A stretch of DNA of 64,000 nucleotides from Methylomonas sp. 11b. Its GTDB lineage: Bacteria; Pseudomonadota; Gammaproteobacteria; Methylococcales; Methylomonadaceae. Positions 18,978 through 27,228 of this stretch are shown piece after piece. The stretch is taken from NCBI RefSeq assembly GCF_000515215.1, contig NZ_KI911557.1, forward strand, positions 1,509,586 through 1,573,585, in the 5' to 3' direction. The notes beneath the pieces were generated by a model that ran no database searches, was not told the DNA's origin, and was given only the letters and a program-made list of their open reading frames with translations. Positions within the stretch are counted from its first letter, which is position 1, and the number at the start of each line of letters is the position of its first letter. The position numbers and the translations under genes were made by a program.

Positions 18978-19357
18978 ATTCTGTCCCGGAAGTTAACAGT
19001 TGAATGGAAGATCGTGGCCGATCAATTTTCAGTCTCCCGATTACTCCCAAGCTATCGGAAAAGCGCGATTGCAGAGGAACTAAAGCGTGACCGGCAGAGG
19101 CTATAAATCCAAAAGCAAGCGTTATGCCAACAAAAAATCCTTAAAAATCAGCCAGAAACAGCTCAGTAGATGTTCAATTGTCGGTTTTGCTACACGACAT
19201 TGGGCGATCTGATAGCCAGTGAACCGTTCTCATCAAGTAGCGGCCAATTCGCTTTACAGCCTATGCCTGAATGCCGACAAATTCCGCTCGGCAATAATGC
19301 GCATCAAGGTGGGGTCCGCTCATAATTTTTCCTGATTTCAGCTGGCGCCCGAGAGAT
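18978..19357. other. Intergenic region, no gene recognised
   Basis: This 380-bp stretch between the YegP-like gene and the dispersed repeat holds only short open frames without ribosome-binding sites. A minus-strand stretch near 19310-19260 reads ADPTLMRIIAERNLSAFRHRL and may be a protein fragment, but it is too short to identify. Confidence 0.4.
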
Positions 19358-19454
19358 CGTCATTCCGGCAGGGATTGCCCGAATCCAGGCTTCAGGGATG
19401 ATTCGAAGCCCACCATCCATGGCACTGGATACCCGCTTCCATGCGGGTATGACG
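19358..19454. repeat. Dispersed inverted repeat at the 3' end of the transferase gene
   Basis: The unit starts CGTCATTCCGGCAGG (19358) and ends with its imperfect complement ATGCGGGTATGACG (19454), with TCCAG/CTGGA pairs inside. This is the widespread CGTCATTCC...GGAATGACG type of intergenic repeat. It contains the stop codon of the upstream transferase gene. Confidence 0.75.
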
Positions 19455-20069
19455 CATAGCTGAATAACGCAGCCAGTCGGAGTAAGTGTCCACATCCCAT
19501 TGGCTATCCAGTTCGTAAAGGTTCAAACCGATGTCTTTTGCCCGGCTGCGCGTGGTGGCCATGACCTGATCATGGCCCCAGCTCATATCGCTGAACAGTC
19601 TCGGTTGTATCTCGTTTAAGCCGATCATCACATAACCGCCGTCGTCGGCTGGTGCGATAACCGCATCATGACCTTCGCGTAACACCGTCAATGCGCGAAG
19701 CAAATCGTCACTAGAAAGACTGGGGCAATCGCAACCCATCAGCAAGGCATGGCGGTATCGGCCCAACGCATCAGCAAAGGCACGGTGCATGCGTTCACCC
19801 AAGTCGGCGCCGTGTTGCACCTTGAATGTCAGCGGAAAACGCCGCGCACAATCCTGAAAAAAGTTATGGCTGGCGTCTGGTGCGCAGTGCAGCTCAACCG
19901 CACACAAAGGCTGCTGGAAGGCGCGATCCAGGGTCATATAAGTCAATTGCCGGTGTGCTGCGGCAGCTTGTTCGGCGCTTAAGGCCGGTTGCAATCGGGT
20001 TTTGACTTGGCCGGGAATCGGCGCTTTGCAAAAAATCAGCAGTACGCTGTCGGGACAGAGCGTTTGCAT
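19392..20069 (-). CDS. TIGR04282-type (DUF2064) arsenosugar-associated glycosyltransferase
   Basis: A 225-aa GT-A-like nucleotidyl/glycosyltransferase. Seen: IFCKAPIPGQVKTRL (N-terminal signature), GADLGERM, LLMGCDCPSL and APADDGGYVMIGL with its Asp pair. The family is commonly found with arsM and arsS and is named for arsenosugar biosynthesis; the exact step is not proved. The last ~18 residues (after YSDWLRYSAM) are encoded by a dispersed inverted repeat and do not belong to the family. It starts 3 bp after the VTT-flavoprotein gene, so the two form an operon. Confidence 0.85.
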   Translation of the reverse strand: MQTLCPDSVLLIFCKAPIPGQVKTRLQPALSAEQAAAAHRQLTYMTLDRAFQQPLCAVELHCAPDASHNFFQDCARRFPLTFKVQHGADLGERMHRAFADALGRYRHALLMGCDCPSLSSDDLLRALTVLREGHDAVIAPADDGGYVMIGLNEIQPRLFSDMSWGHDQVMATTRSRAKDIGLNLYELDSQWDVDTYSDWLRYSAMRHTRMEAGIQCHGWWASNHP

Positions 20070-20072
20070 GGC

Positions 20073-22223
20073 TTAAACCTTGCGCCGCCAAGTATGATAA
20101 CGCCCCAGCCATGCCAGCAAAGTCTTGGGCGCATGATTGCGCTTCCAGACGCCCGCCGCGTATTTATTGGCTTCCGCCAGGGTGGGATAGACATGAATAG
20201 TGCCAAGGATTTTATTCAAACCGATACCGTATTTCATCGCCAGCACAAATTCAGCCAGTAAGTCGCCAGCATGTTCGCCAACGATGGTGACGCCGAGGAT
20301 TTTGTCCTTGCCGGGCACGGTCAGCACTTTAACAAAGCCGTGAGCTTCGCTATCGGCAATCGCCCGGTCCAGATCGGCCATGCCATAGCGAGAGACTTCA
20401 TAAGCGATATTCTGCGCTTGCGCTTCCTGCTCGTTCAAACCCACGCGGGCCACTTCCGGGTCGGTAAAGGTCGAACAGGGGATCACCGAATAATCGGTAC
20501 GGAATTTCTTGAATTGGCCAAACAAGGCGTTGACCGCTGCATACCAGGCCTGATGCGCGGCGGTGTGGGTAAATTGATACGGCCCCGCCACGTCGCCGAC
20601 GGCGAAGATATTAGGATAATTGGTTTGCTGAAAGGGGTTGGTTTCCAGGGTAAGACGCGGCGACAAGGCAAGGCCCAGTTCGTCGACGCCATAGCCTGCC
20701 ACGTTGGCGGTGCGGCCAATGGCGATCAACACTTTGTCGAACGGGATTCTGACAATTTGCCCTTCAGTTTCCGCCAGTAGAATGTGTTCGCCGTTTTCGA
20801 CGATGAATTCCCTGGCGGTGTGATTGACGTTGACCACCACGCCTTCTGCCTGAAAACGGGCATGGACGATGTCTGATACCTCCGGATCTTCGCGTAGCAT
20901 CAGGCGCGGGGTCATTTCCACCTGCGTGACTTGACTACCTAGACGATTAAAGGTTTGCGCTAGTTCACAGCCAAGCGGCCCGCCGCCCAGCACCAGCAGG
21001 CGCTTGGGCAATTCGCGCAAGTTCCAGACGTTATCCGAGGTTAGGTAATCGATATTTTTTAGTCCTGGGATCGGCGGCACAAACGGTCGGGCGCCGACGG
21101 CGATGACGATAGCGCGGCTGGATATGGTTTTGACGCCGTCGGCTGACGTGACTTCCACCGCCCAGGGCGAGACGATTTTGGCACTGCCTTCGATCACTTC
21201 CACACCCAGCGCGGTATAACGCTCCACGGAATCGTGCGGCGCTATCGTTTCTATCACCCGCTGCACCCGCTCCATCGCTTCGGCGAAATCGAACTCGGCT
21301 TCGGCTTTGGCAATGCCGAATTCCTTGGCGCGCTTGATTTGCGACAACAGCTTGGCCGAGCGAATCAGCGCCTTCGACGGCACGCAACCGGTGTTCAGGC
21401 AGTCGCCGCCCATTTTGTGCTTTTCGATCAACGTGACTTTGGCTTTGACGGCTGCGGCGATATAAGCCGATACCAAGCCGCCGGCGCCCGCGCCGATCAC
21501 CACCAGGTTGTTGTCGAAACGGTCGGGTTTAGTCCAGCCGGCGTAGACTTTGCGTTGTTGAACGACTTCGAGCATTTTTTTTGCTCCCAATGGAAACATG
21601 CCGAGTAAGACAAACGAACCGAGCAAGGCTGGAGACAGGATGCCGGAGAGTGAATCGATTTTCGCCAACTGGGTGCCGGCATTGACATAAACCAGTGTGC
21701 CGGCCAACATCCCGACCTGGCTGACCCAGTAAAAGGTGCGGGTCTTGATCGGCGTCAACCCCATAACCAAATTGATCATGAAAAACGGAAACAAAGGCAC
21801 CAGGCGCAAGGTAAATAAATAGAATGCGTCATCACGGCTCAGGCCGTCGTCGATGGCCTGCAAGCGGTTGCCGAAGCGGGATTTGACCCAGTCGCGCAAC
21901 ATAAAACGCGCGGCCAGAAACGCCAGGGTAGCGCCGATGCTGGAGGCAAACGAGACGATCAAGGTTCCCCATAACACACCGAAGACCGCGCCGCCGGCCA
22001 GTGTCAATATCGTCGCCCCCGGTAATGACAGCGCAGTGACCGCGATATACAACGCAGCATACAGTGCCATAGCCAGTACCGGGTGAGACTGACGGTAATA
22101 AGCGATACCGGTCTGCCGCGCTTTTAAATGTTCCAGCGTCAGATAATGCTGCAAATCCAGCGCAAAAAACGTCGCCACCAATACGGCAATACCCAGCAAT
22201 AATAATGTTCTGGGGGTTTTCAT
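20073..22223 (-). CDS. VTT/DedA-domain and flavoprotein disulfide reductase fusion
   Basis: A 716-aa two-part protein. Residues 1-230 are a VTT/SNARE-associated (DedA-like) membrane domain with SLPGATILTLAGGAVFG and RLVPLFPFFMINLVMG. Residues about 240-716 are a pyridine nucleotide-disulfide oxidoreductase like mercuric reductase: FAD motif VVIGAGAGGLVSAY, redox-active GGDCLNTGCVPSKA, NAD(P) motif LVLGGGPLGCELAQ, FAVGDVAGP and the dimerisation HxYPTLAE motif. There is no N-terminal HMA domain and no terminal Cys pair, so mercury reduction is unlikely. Directly upstream of the arsenosugar-type transferase gene, so a thiol/arsenical redox role is possible (inference). Confidence 0.88.
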   Translation of the reverse strand: MKTPRTLLLLGIAVLVATFFALDLQHYLTLEHLKARQTGIAYYRQSHPVLAMALYAALYIAVTALSLPGATILTLAGGAVFGVLWGTLIVSFASSIGATLAFLAARFMLRDWVKSRFGNRLQAIDDGLSRDDAFYLFTLRLVPLFPFFMINLVMGLTPIKTRTFYWVSQVGMLAGTLVYVNAGTQLAKIDSLSGILSPALLGSFVLLGMFPLGAKKMLEVVQQRKVYAGWTKPDRFDNNLVVIGAGAGGLVSAYIAAAVKAKVTLIEKHKMGGDCLNTGCVPSKALIRSAKLLSQIKRAKEFGIAKAEAEFDFAEAMERVQRVIETIAPHDSVERYTALGVEVIEGSAKIVSPWAVEVTSADGVKTISSRAIVIAVGARPFVPPIPGLKNIDYLTSDNVWNLRELPKRLLVLGGGPLGCELAQTFNRLGSQVTQVEMTPRLMLREDPEVSDIVHARFQAEGVVVNVNHTAREFIVENGEHILLAETEGQIVRIPFDKVLIAIGRTANVAGYGVDELGLALSPRLTLETNPFQQTNYPNIFAVGDVAGPYQFTHTAAHQAWYAAVNALFGQFKKFRTDYSVIPCSTFTDPEVARVGLNEQEAQAQNIAYEVSRYGMADLDRAIADSEAHGFVKVLTVPGKDKILGVTIVGEHAGDLLAEFVLAMKYGIGLNKILGTIHVYPTLAEANKYAAGVWKRNHAPKTLLAWLGRYHTWRRKV

Positions 22224-22499
22224 ACTGAACTACCGATTCCGGGCAGGCTAGGTTTAGTTGGGTATTTGCATGTCGAATGGCTAAACATCTGTGTTCCTTA
22301 AATACAATTGCGCTTGCCTGTTAGTCGCATTTGCCGGTAATGCCTGACAAAAGCCTCAGAACCGCTACTTACCCTGATTTAATAAACATCGCCATCCGGT
22401 AGATCAAGCAACCGGCAGTGGTTGCCGGGAGCCGGAATTTGTATTCGGTTGGCGCAATACCTACACGATACGACGTCTACTTATATTTTGTCGCTCATT

Positions 22500-22872
22500 A
22501 TGCGCCTGCCGCCTAAACACCGCGATGTTCTTAAAATCGGCGAACTGGCCGCTCCCGACCGTAACGAGGGCGGCACACGTCTTTATGCCCGGAAAGATTT
22601 GAAACGCATGGCTATCGCTTAGCAGCTTGGCCGTGTCCATCGAACTGTAATCGGCTCAAAAGCTCAACCAAACGCGGCGGTAATGTGCTTCCGGCAAAGT
22701 AGCATCAGCGGTTATGCAGCCGCTCCAGACTGATTTTCGTACCGGAATACGGGGATTGTTGGAGGATTTGGAGGAACTGGATCGAGACCTGGAACGTGCG
22801 GATATGCTGATTTGGCAATGCGGACATTGTCAAAACCGCCCAAATCGCCAAAAAGCTGTCGGTTGTCTTTGA
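22500..22872 (+). pseudogene. MerR-family regulator remnant
   Basis: The start reads LKIGELA, the first helix of a MerR-type winged HTH, then jumps to PDRNEGGTRLYARKDLKRMAIA, which normally follows about 20 residues later. After in-frame stops, GLLEDLEELDRDLERADMLIWQCGHCQ matches the dimerisation helix and Cys region of MerR proteins. The HTH core has been deleted and the frame is broken, so it cannot work. It lies divergent from the VTT-flavoprotein gene, the usual place for a regulator. Confidence 0.6.
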
Positions 22873-22920
22873 AGTTTAAAAGGATAACCTATGCTCAAAT
22901 TTTCAGCATTTAGGTGATGG

Positions 22921-23325
22921 TCAAACAACAGTGACTTTAATTTCCTGAATAGCCGCCAAATTTTTATCGCCCGTCAGAAACTGATCGGCGCCGGACGTTA
23001 TAGCGCAAGCCAGTTGAATGGCATCGGGTGTGCGTAAGGAACCGGGATGATTGGCGCGCAACTCGGTGGCTACGTCGATAACGTTGGCATCAAGTTCGAC
23101 CACTTCCAAGCCCGGCAACTGAAAAAAACGGTCATAAGAATCCAACAATGCAGAGTTTTTTGATTTCAACGGCAATACCCGGCATTCCAGAAAAGACAAA
23201 CGCGATACGACCAGTTGTGCGTTCGATTTCAGCGCTTCATGAACCAGCGCACGGGTTTTCCGACCTTGTTCTTGCTGCGATTCGATCAAATAAATGATGC
23301 AGCAAGCATCCAAGAACAGCTTCAT
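22921..23325 (-). CDS. PIN-domain toxin, VapC-like
   Basis: A 134-aa PIN-domain ribonuclease. Acidic active-site residues are visible in MKLFLDACCIIYLIE (Asp6), SFLECRV (Glu), RTPDAIQLA (Asp) and FLTGDKN (Asp). The ATG at 23325 overlaps the antitoxin stop in an ATGA, which decides the start over one four codons earlier. PIN toxins of this type cleave RNA; the target is unknown. It forms a pair with the gene upstream. Confidence 0.85.
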   Translation of the reverse strand: MKLFLDACCIIYLIESQQEQGRKTRALVHEALKSNAQLVVSRLSFLECRVLPLKSKNSALLDSYDRFFQLPGLEVVELDANVIDVATELRANHPGSLRTPDAIQLACAITSGADQFLTGDKNLAAIQEIKVTVV

Positions 23326-23552
23326 GACCTGTCCCATTCCTCGCGTAAGGCGTGAAATTCAGCGTTAATTTCCGAGTCGCTGCGTTGGGCGACCGGCAGA
23401 CTTTGCAGGAAACTCAACGCAGCCTCGTTTGCTCCGGGTTCGATTGTTGAATCGGATTTTGATTCCAGAAACTCGACGAAATGCAGCACTTCCAAGGCTC
23501 TGTCTTGGGGTAGGGTTTTGACGTGTTGGTAAATGGTGTCGGCGATGTTCAT
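23322..23552 (-). CDS. Antitoxin partner of the PIN toxin (DUF2281-like)
   Basis: A 76-aa protein whose N-terminus, ADTIYQHVKTLPQDRALEVLHFVEFLESK, matches the DUF2281 helical domain found in antitoxins paired with PIN toxins. The C-terminal part, with FHALREEWDRS, would be the toxin-binding tail. It precedes the toxin with a 4-bp ATGA overlap, the usual order. Probably autoregulated by the complex. Confidence 0.75.
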   Translation of the reverse strand: MNIADTIYQHVKTLPQDRALEVLHFVEFLESKSDSTIEPGANEAALSFLQSLPVAQRSDSEINAEFHALREEWDRS

Positions 23553-23658
23553 TTGATTGGTCTCCTAATGGTAGCCACGATAAGGCGTTTGCAGGATTCG
23601 AATTTTTTATCATTCCCGAAGGTTGGCGTAGAAATGTAGTTACATTTTCTCAAAAAGA

Positions 23659-23886
23659 CTATTCATTTTTGGCTTGCAGGTAAGAATGCAAGTTTTCAGC
23701 CAGCGACTGTAAATCTCCAATTCGACACTCCCAAATAACTAAAGCGTTCCAACCTAGTTTCTTAAGGTCGATAATATTCCTACTATCTCTGCTCTGATTA
23801 TCTGCAAGTTTCTTTTTCCAAAACTCCGGTTTTCCGGGTAGATTGGAATAATGCAATCGGTTGCGGTAACCCATTGATCTCGCCCG
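23659..23886 (-). pseudogene. 3' remnant of a Vsr mismatch endonuclease gene
   Basis: After the IS3-type transposase frame ends, the reading frame runs on as [15 protein letters not shown], then [14 protein letters not shown], then [13 protein letters not shown]. These are three blocks of Vsr (very short patch repair) endonuclease in the right order. Between LGPGKP-type block one and EFWKKKL about 40 residues, including the catalytic Asp and the FxHGCFWH zinc/active-site segment, are missing. Without them it cannot be active. On the other side of the IS the minus strand reads VDVQIPAKQQDDLARI, which may be the Vsr N-terminus. Confidence 0.65.
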
Positions 23887-23888
23887 TT

Positions 23889-24790
23889 TTTCACAGACAC
23901 ATTGCTGAGCGACATTTTTAAGTTCAAAAGCTTCAGGGGATAGATAGCCCAATTTGGAATGAAGCCGTTTTCGATTGTAATACACTTCGATATAGTCGAA
24001 GACCTGTTGCTTGGCCTCTGCACGAGTCATAAAGCGTTCGCCATGAACCGCCTCGACTTTTAAGCTGTGGTACCAGCTTTCCATTGCGGCATTGTAGTAA
24101 CAATCGCCTTTCTTGCTCATGCTGCAAATCAGCTGGTGTTTCTTGAGCAGTATTTGGTAAGCCGCCGAACAATACTGACTTCCGCGATCCGAGTGAACGA
24201 TAACGCCCTTGGGCAAATGGTGTCGCCAGAGCGCCATGGTCAAGGCATCACATACGAGCGTTACGGTCATTCGTTCGGCAATGGCCCAACCGATCACCCG
24301 CCGTGAATACAATTCCAGGACGACAGCCAAATACAGCCAGCCTTCCTCAGTCCAGATATAGGTAAATATCGGATACCCATTTTTGATCGGGAGCCGTCGC
24401 CTCAAAGTTCTGCGCCAATAGGTTTGGCGTCACCGGTAAGCTGTGATTGCTGTTGGTGGTGGCTTTGTATTTTTAAGCGGCTTTGGCTCGCCAGCCATGC
24501 CTTCTCATAATCTTGGCGACAGCATGTCGACTGGCTCGGTGCCCTTCGTCGTTCAATCGCTTGGCGATTCGGGGCGAACCGACACGGTTTTTTTCGTCCT
24601 CAAAAATACGTTCCACTTCGACCGCCAATGCCTCGCGAAATTGGTAGCGTTTCGACGGTGAGCGCTTTTTCCATTGATAATAACCGCTCCTGGAAACCGA
24701 TAAAAGTCGGCACATCAAACCCACCGAAAATTCCTGTTCGTGTTGCTGAATCATGGCTTACCTCACCGGGGCTGTTTCGCAAAGTACCCA
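23889..24790 (-). pseudogene. IS3-family transposase OrfB, broken
   Basis: DDE integrase-type transposase. The first part (24754-24476) has SRSGYYQWKKR and the HTH_21 region and ends at a TAA (24473-24475) where related proteins have Lys. Reading continues in the same frame as [11 protein letters not shown] to DQKWVSDIY, where one extra base near 24366 shifts it into the frame of [21 protein letters not shown]. That holds the DDE motifs SDRGSQY and, later, the glutamate region before [12 protein letters not shown]. The frame exits the element at 23889 straight into vsr sequence. Confidence 0.8.
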
Positions 24791-24817
24791 CAGGGCATAA
24801 ATACGCCGCCGCCTTTT

Positions 24818-25081
24818 TTAAAAAAGCGACTTCTTCTTCCAGGCGCGCATGTCACGTTTGAGTCGCGCAAGTTCAGCTTGTTGCAGCTTTTGATCTTCGA
24901 AGGATTGGCCTGTTTGTCGGCTTTTAGATTGCCAGCCATACAGCATCGATTGAGCAATGCCTAAATCCTTGGCTGCTTGCGGAACACCATCTCGTTTCGC
25001 CCGATCGATGGCTTGCTCTTTAAACTGAAGGGTGTAGCGATTGCGTTTGGTGGATTCAGTTTCAGGTTTGTTCGTTTTCAT
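24818..25081 (-). CDS. IS3-family transposase OrfA
   Basis: An 87-aa HTH protein of the transposase_8 type: FKEQAIDRAKRDGVPQAAKDLGI, then MLYGWQ, then a leucine-zipper-like ELARLKRDMRAWKKK. The end overlaps an A6G-type slippery stretch that in this family allows -1 frameshifting into orfB. This ORF looks intact, although orfB is not. Confidence 0.85.
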   Translation of the reverse strand: MKTNKPETESTKRNRYTLQFKEQAIDRAKRDGVPQAAKDLGIAQSMLYGWQSKSRQTGQSFEDQKLQQAELARLKRDMRAWKKKSLF

Positions 25082-25238
25082 AAGACTCCTCAGGGTCAGA
25101 GAATAATCTCTTAACTGGATGTCTGTGAAATCCGGGCAAGATCATCTTGTTGCTTCGCTGGTATTTGGACGTCAACAATTCAAAACTTTGGCGGCCAGTT
25201 CCGTCCGATGTGTCAAGCAATTGCCGAAAAGGAATGAT

Positions 25239-26204
25239 TCATCGGGCCAAAGCCCCGCCGCAACTGCTGCCTTGGCCGGCCGTGCAACCGTAACAATGGG
25301 CTGCGGTGGCGATTGGTGCATCATTGAGTTGTTCCAAGCGCAACTCGCCGATATGTATTTTGGGTTTGGCTGCGGCGCCCAAGGGCAAATCCAGCATCTG
25401 ATTGAAATCGCAATCGTAGACATAGCCTTGCCAGTCGATGCTGAGAGTATTCAGGCACATCAAGTTTTCAAGGTTCTCGGCGCGAAAACTGTTTTTCAAT
25501 AAACTCAGATAAGATTCGAAGCGACCATGACTGACCAAGGTGCTACCGAAACGCTGAATCGGCATATTGGCGATGGCAAACAAACGGTTGAAGACGATAC
25601 CGTAATGTTGCTGCAAGTGCTGTTTATAAGCCTGCTCCAGTTGCTGCTGGTCGGGCGGTAACACGGCGTCTTGCGGGTTGAAGACTAAGTTTAACTCCAA
25701 TCCGCTGTCCGGCTGGCCATAACCCAGCCGATTCAAGCGTTGCAAGGCTGCCAAGCTATCCTTGAAAACACCTTTACCGCGTTGTTTGTCGACATTTTCT
25801 TCCAGATAACACGGCAGCGAGGCGACGATGTTGACCTGCTGTGCGGCCAGAAACGCCGCGAGATCGGCGTATTCCGGGTCTTCCAGAATGGTCAGATTGC
25901 AACGATCAATCACCTCGATGCCTCGATCACGCGCAGTTCGCACCAAATAGCGAAAATCCGGATGCATTTCCGGTGCGCCGCCGGTCAAATCCAGCGTATG
26001 AATGTAGGCTGTTTCGGCAAGCGCAAGTACTTCATCTATAGTCTCCCGACTCATCATCTCGATGCGATTGGGGCCGGCGTTGACATGGCAATGCACACAG
26101 CTCAAGTTGCACCGATAACCCAGATTGATTTGCAAAATCTCCAACGGCTTGCGAAAAATGGCCGGAAAATCGCTGTTGACCAGCAAAGGTTTCGTATCGT
26201 GCAT
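25239..26204 (-). CDS. arsS: Arsenosugar-type radical SAM protein ArsS
   Basis: A 321-aa radical SAM enzyme. The [4Fe-4S] motif CNLSCVHC (C32, C36, C39) follows LEILQINLGYR, then the glycine-rich TGGAPEMHP. The C-terminus ends HCYGCTAGQGSSCGGALAR, the tail that defines the ArsS family, where some members carry selenocysteine at the GSSxGG position; here it is Cys. The family is thought to add the 5'-deoxyadenosyl group to dimethylarsenite, the first committed arsenosugar step, after ArsM. It is 2 bp downstream of the DUF3047 gene, so they are one operon. Confidence 0.93.
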   Translation of the reverse strand: MHDTKPLLVNSDFPAIFRKPLEILQINLGYRCNLSCVHCHVNAGPNRIEMMSRETIDEVLALAETAYIHTLDLTGGAPEMHPDFRYLVRTARDRGIEVIDRCNLTILEDPEYADLAAFLAAQQVNIVASLPCYLEENVDKQRGKGVFKDSLAALQRLNRLGYGQPDSGLELNLVFNPQDAVLPPDQQQLEQAYKQHLQQHYGIVFNRLFAIANMPIQRFGSTLVSHGRFESYLSLLKNSFRAENLENLMCLNTLSIDWQGYVYDCDFNQMLDLPLGAAAKPKIHIGELRLEQLNDAPIATAAHCYGCTAGQGSSCGGALAR

Positions 26205-26206
26205 GC

Positions 26207-26851
26207 TTAATCCTTGGAAAACCAGATGTCGCCATAAGCGGCGGAGACTTGGCCGCCGCTGTTGTCGGTATCGGTCATGATGGCGACGGCATCGATGGCG
26301 GAGAGGTCTTCACCGAAGAATTGCTTGAAATCGGCCCTAATATTGCGTTTTTCGTGTTCCCAGACATTCAACGGTGCTTCCTGATCGCGTAAAGCCATCA
26401 TCATCGCATGATCGCCGGCAAACGCATTAGGCCAGACACTGTCCTTTTTGCTGTTGCCGGCCCAGACAAAATTGATAGCCTTGGTTTGCCAAAACGCCAA
26501 CCCGCCTTTGACCACCACATACACCCGCGCCGCATAATCATCACCAGCCTTACTTTGTTCGTTCAAGCCGGATAAACGATTACCGATGCGCCACGACCAG
26601 TTCAGGAATGGCGTTTGCGTTAGGTCGATGCGTTGCGCCTTGAACAGGCCGGAACCGGCGGCGTGGCTATCGGCCACCAGCGCGGTCACGCCGTCGAGTG
26701 TTTGCAATCGGTATTGGGTTTCGCCTTTAAAGCTTTTATGTTCCCAACCCTCCAGGCGATTCTGGCTGAACTCGCCGATAGGTAGTTTATTATCGGCAAT
26801 CACTGGATGATGCGGCAGCAAAATTGCCAGGCACAGCAATAGTTTATGCAT
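26207..26851 (-). CDS. DUF3047 secreted protein
   Basis: A 214-aa protein with a signal peptide (MHKLLLCLAILLPHHPVIA) if started at 26851; an upstream Met at 26902 would hide it. The mature part has DDYAARVYVVV, INFVWAG, RNIRADFKQFFGE and MTDTDNSGG, a pattern typical of DUF3047, a predicted beta-sandwich protein of unknown function. Tight linkage to arsS (2 bp) suggests a part in the same process in the periplasm (inference). Confidence 0.8.
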   Translation of the reverse strand: MHKLLLCLAILLPHHPVIADNKLPIGEFSQNRLEGWEHKSFKGETQYRLQTLDGVTALVADSHAAGSGLFKAQRIDLTQTPFLNWSWRIGNRLSGLNEQSKAGDDYAARVYVVVKGGLAFWQTKAINFVWAGNSKKDSVWPNAFAGDHAMMMALRDQEAPLNVWEHEKRNIRADFKQFFGEDLSAIDAVAIMTDTDNSGGQVSAAYGDIWFSKD

Positions 26852-27228
26852 CACTAATGTCAATCTGGCGCTGATATGAGCCGGATACAGGAGAATTGTC
26901 ATAGTCGGTCGTCCAAGTTTTACTTGATGCGGATGTCACCACGCCTTTCCAGTCAATAATAAAACGAGCGCGGCAAGCCAACTTATTTTTTCTACGCAAT
27001 CTGTCGTGACTGACGGGGATTCGTTGCAAGTGACTTAAGTAATGTAGCACTTGGAGCGCGACACACTATTATTCACCCGTCCCTATTTCTGGGCGGGGTG
27101 AATAAGCGAAAACTAGCGCCGATGCGGTTGATCTTCATGGGTGATAAGGTTAGCTTATCAACCTCTTCGGGTGCCCTTCCTTATTAGACCACGACAATGT
27201 CCCCCACTATTTCCCAAGGCGCTGCTAA
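26852..27228. other. Intergenic region with two hairpins
   Basis: No gene. A hairpin ATTCACCC...GGGTGAAT (27071-27103) with an imperfect inner stem, and a second GGTTGAT...GATAAG/CTTATC...ATCAACC (about 27126-27165) lie between the divergent DUF3047 and queG genes. Either could end or attenuate a transcript; neither has a T run. Confidence 0.35.

Larger units (their letters stand above)
23889..25130 (-). mobile_element. IS3-family insertion sequence, inactive
   Basis: About 1.24 kb, bounded by 11-bp terminal inverted repeats TTTCACAGACA (23889-23899) and TGTCTGTGAAA (25120-25130). It holds overlapping orfA and orfB in the usual IS3 arrangement, with an A-rich slippage run near 24820-24830. 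Exact ends and target duplication are not clear from one copy. orfB is broken twice, so the copy is not self-mobile. Confidence 0.8.

Noticed and set aside
20271..20780. 169-codon open frame opposite the flavoprotein
   Set aside because: Antisense to the well-supported flavoprotein domain and without a ribosome-binding site; codon-shadow.
20073..22223. Calling the flavoprotein a mercuric reductase (merA)
   Set aside because: It lacks the HMA domain and the terminal Cys pair needed for Hg(II) and is fused to a VTT domain.
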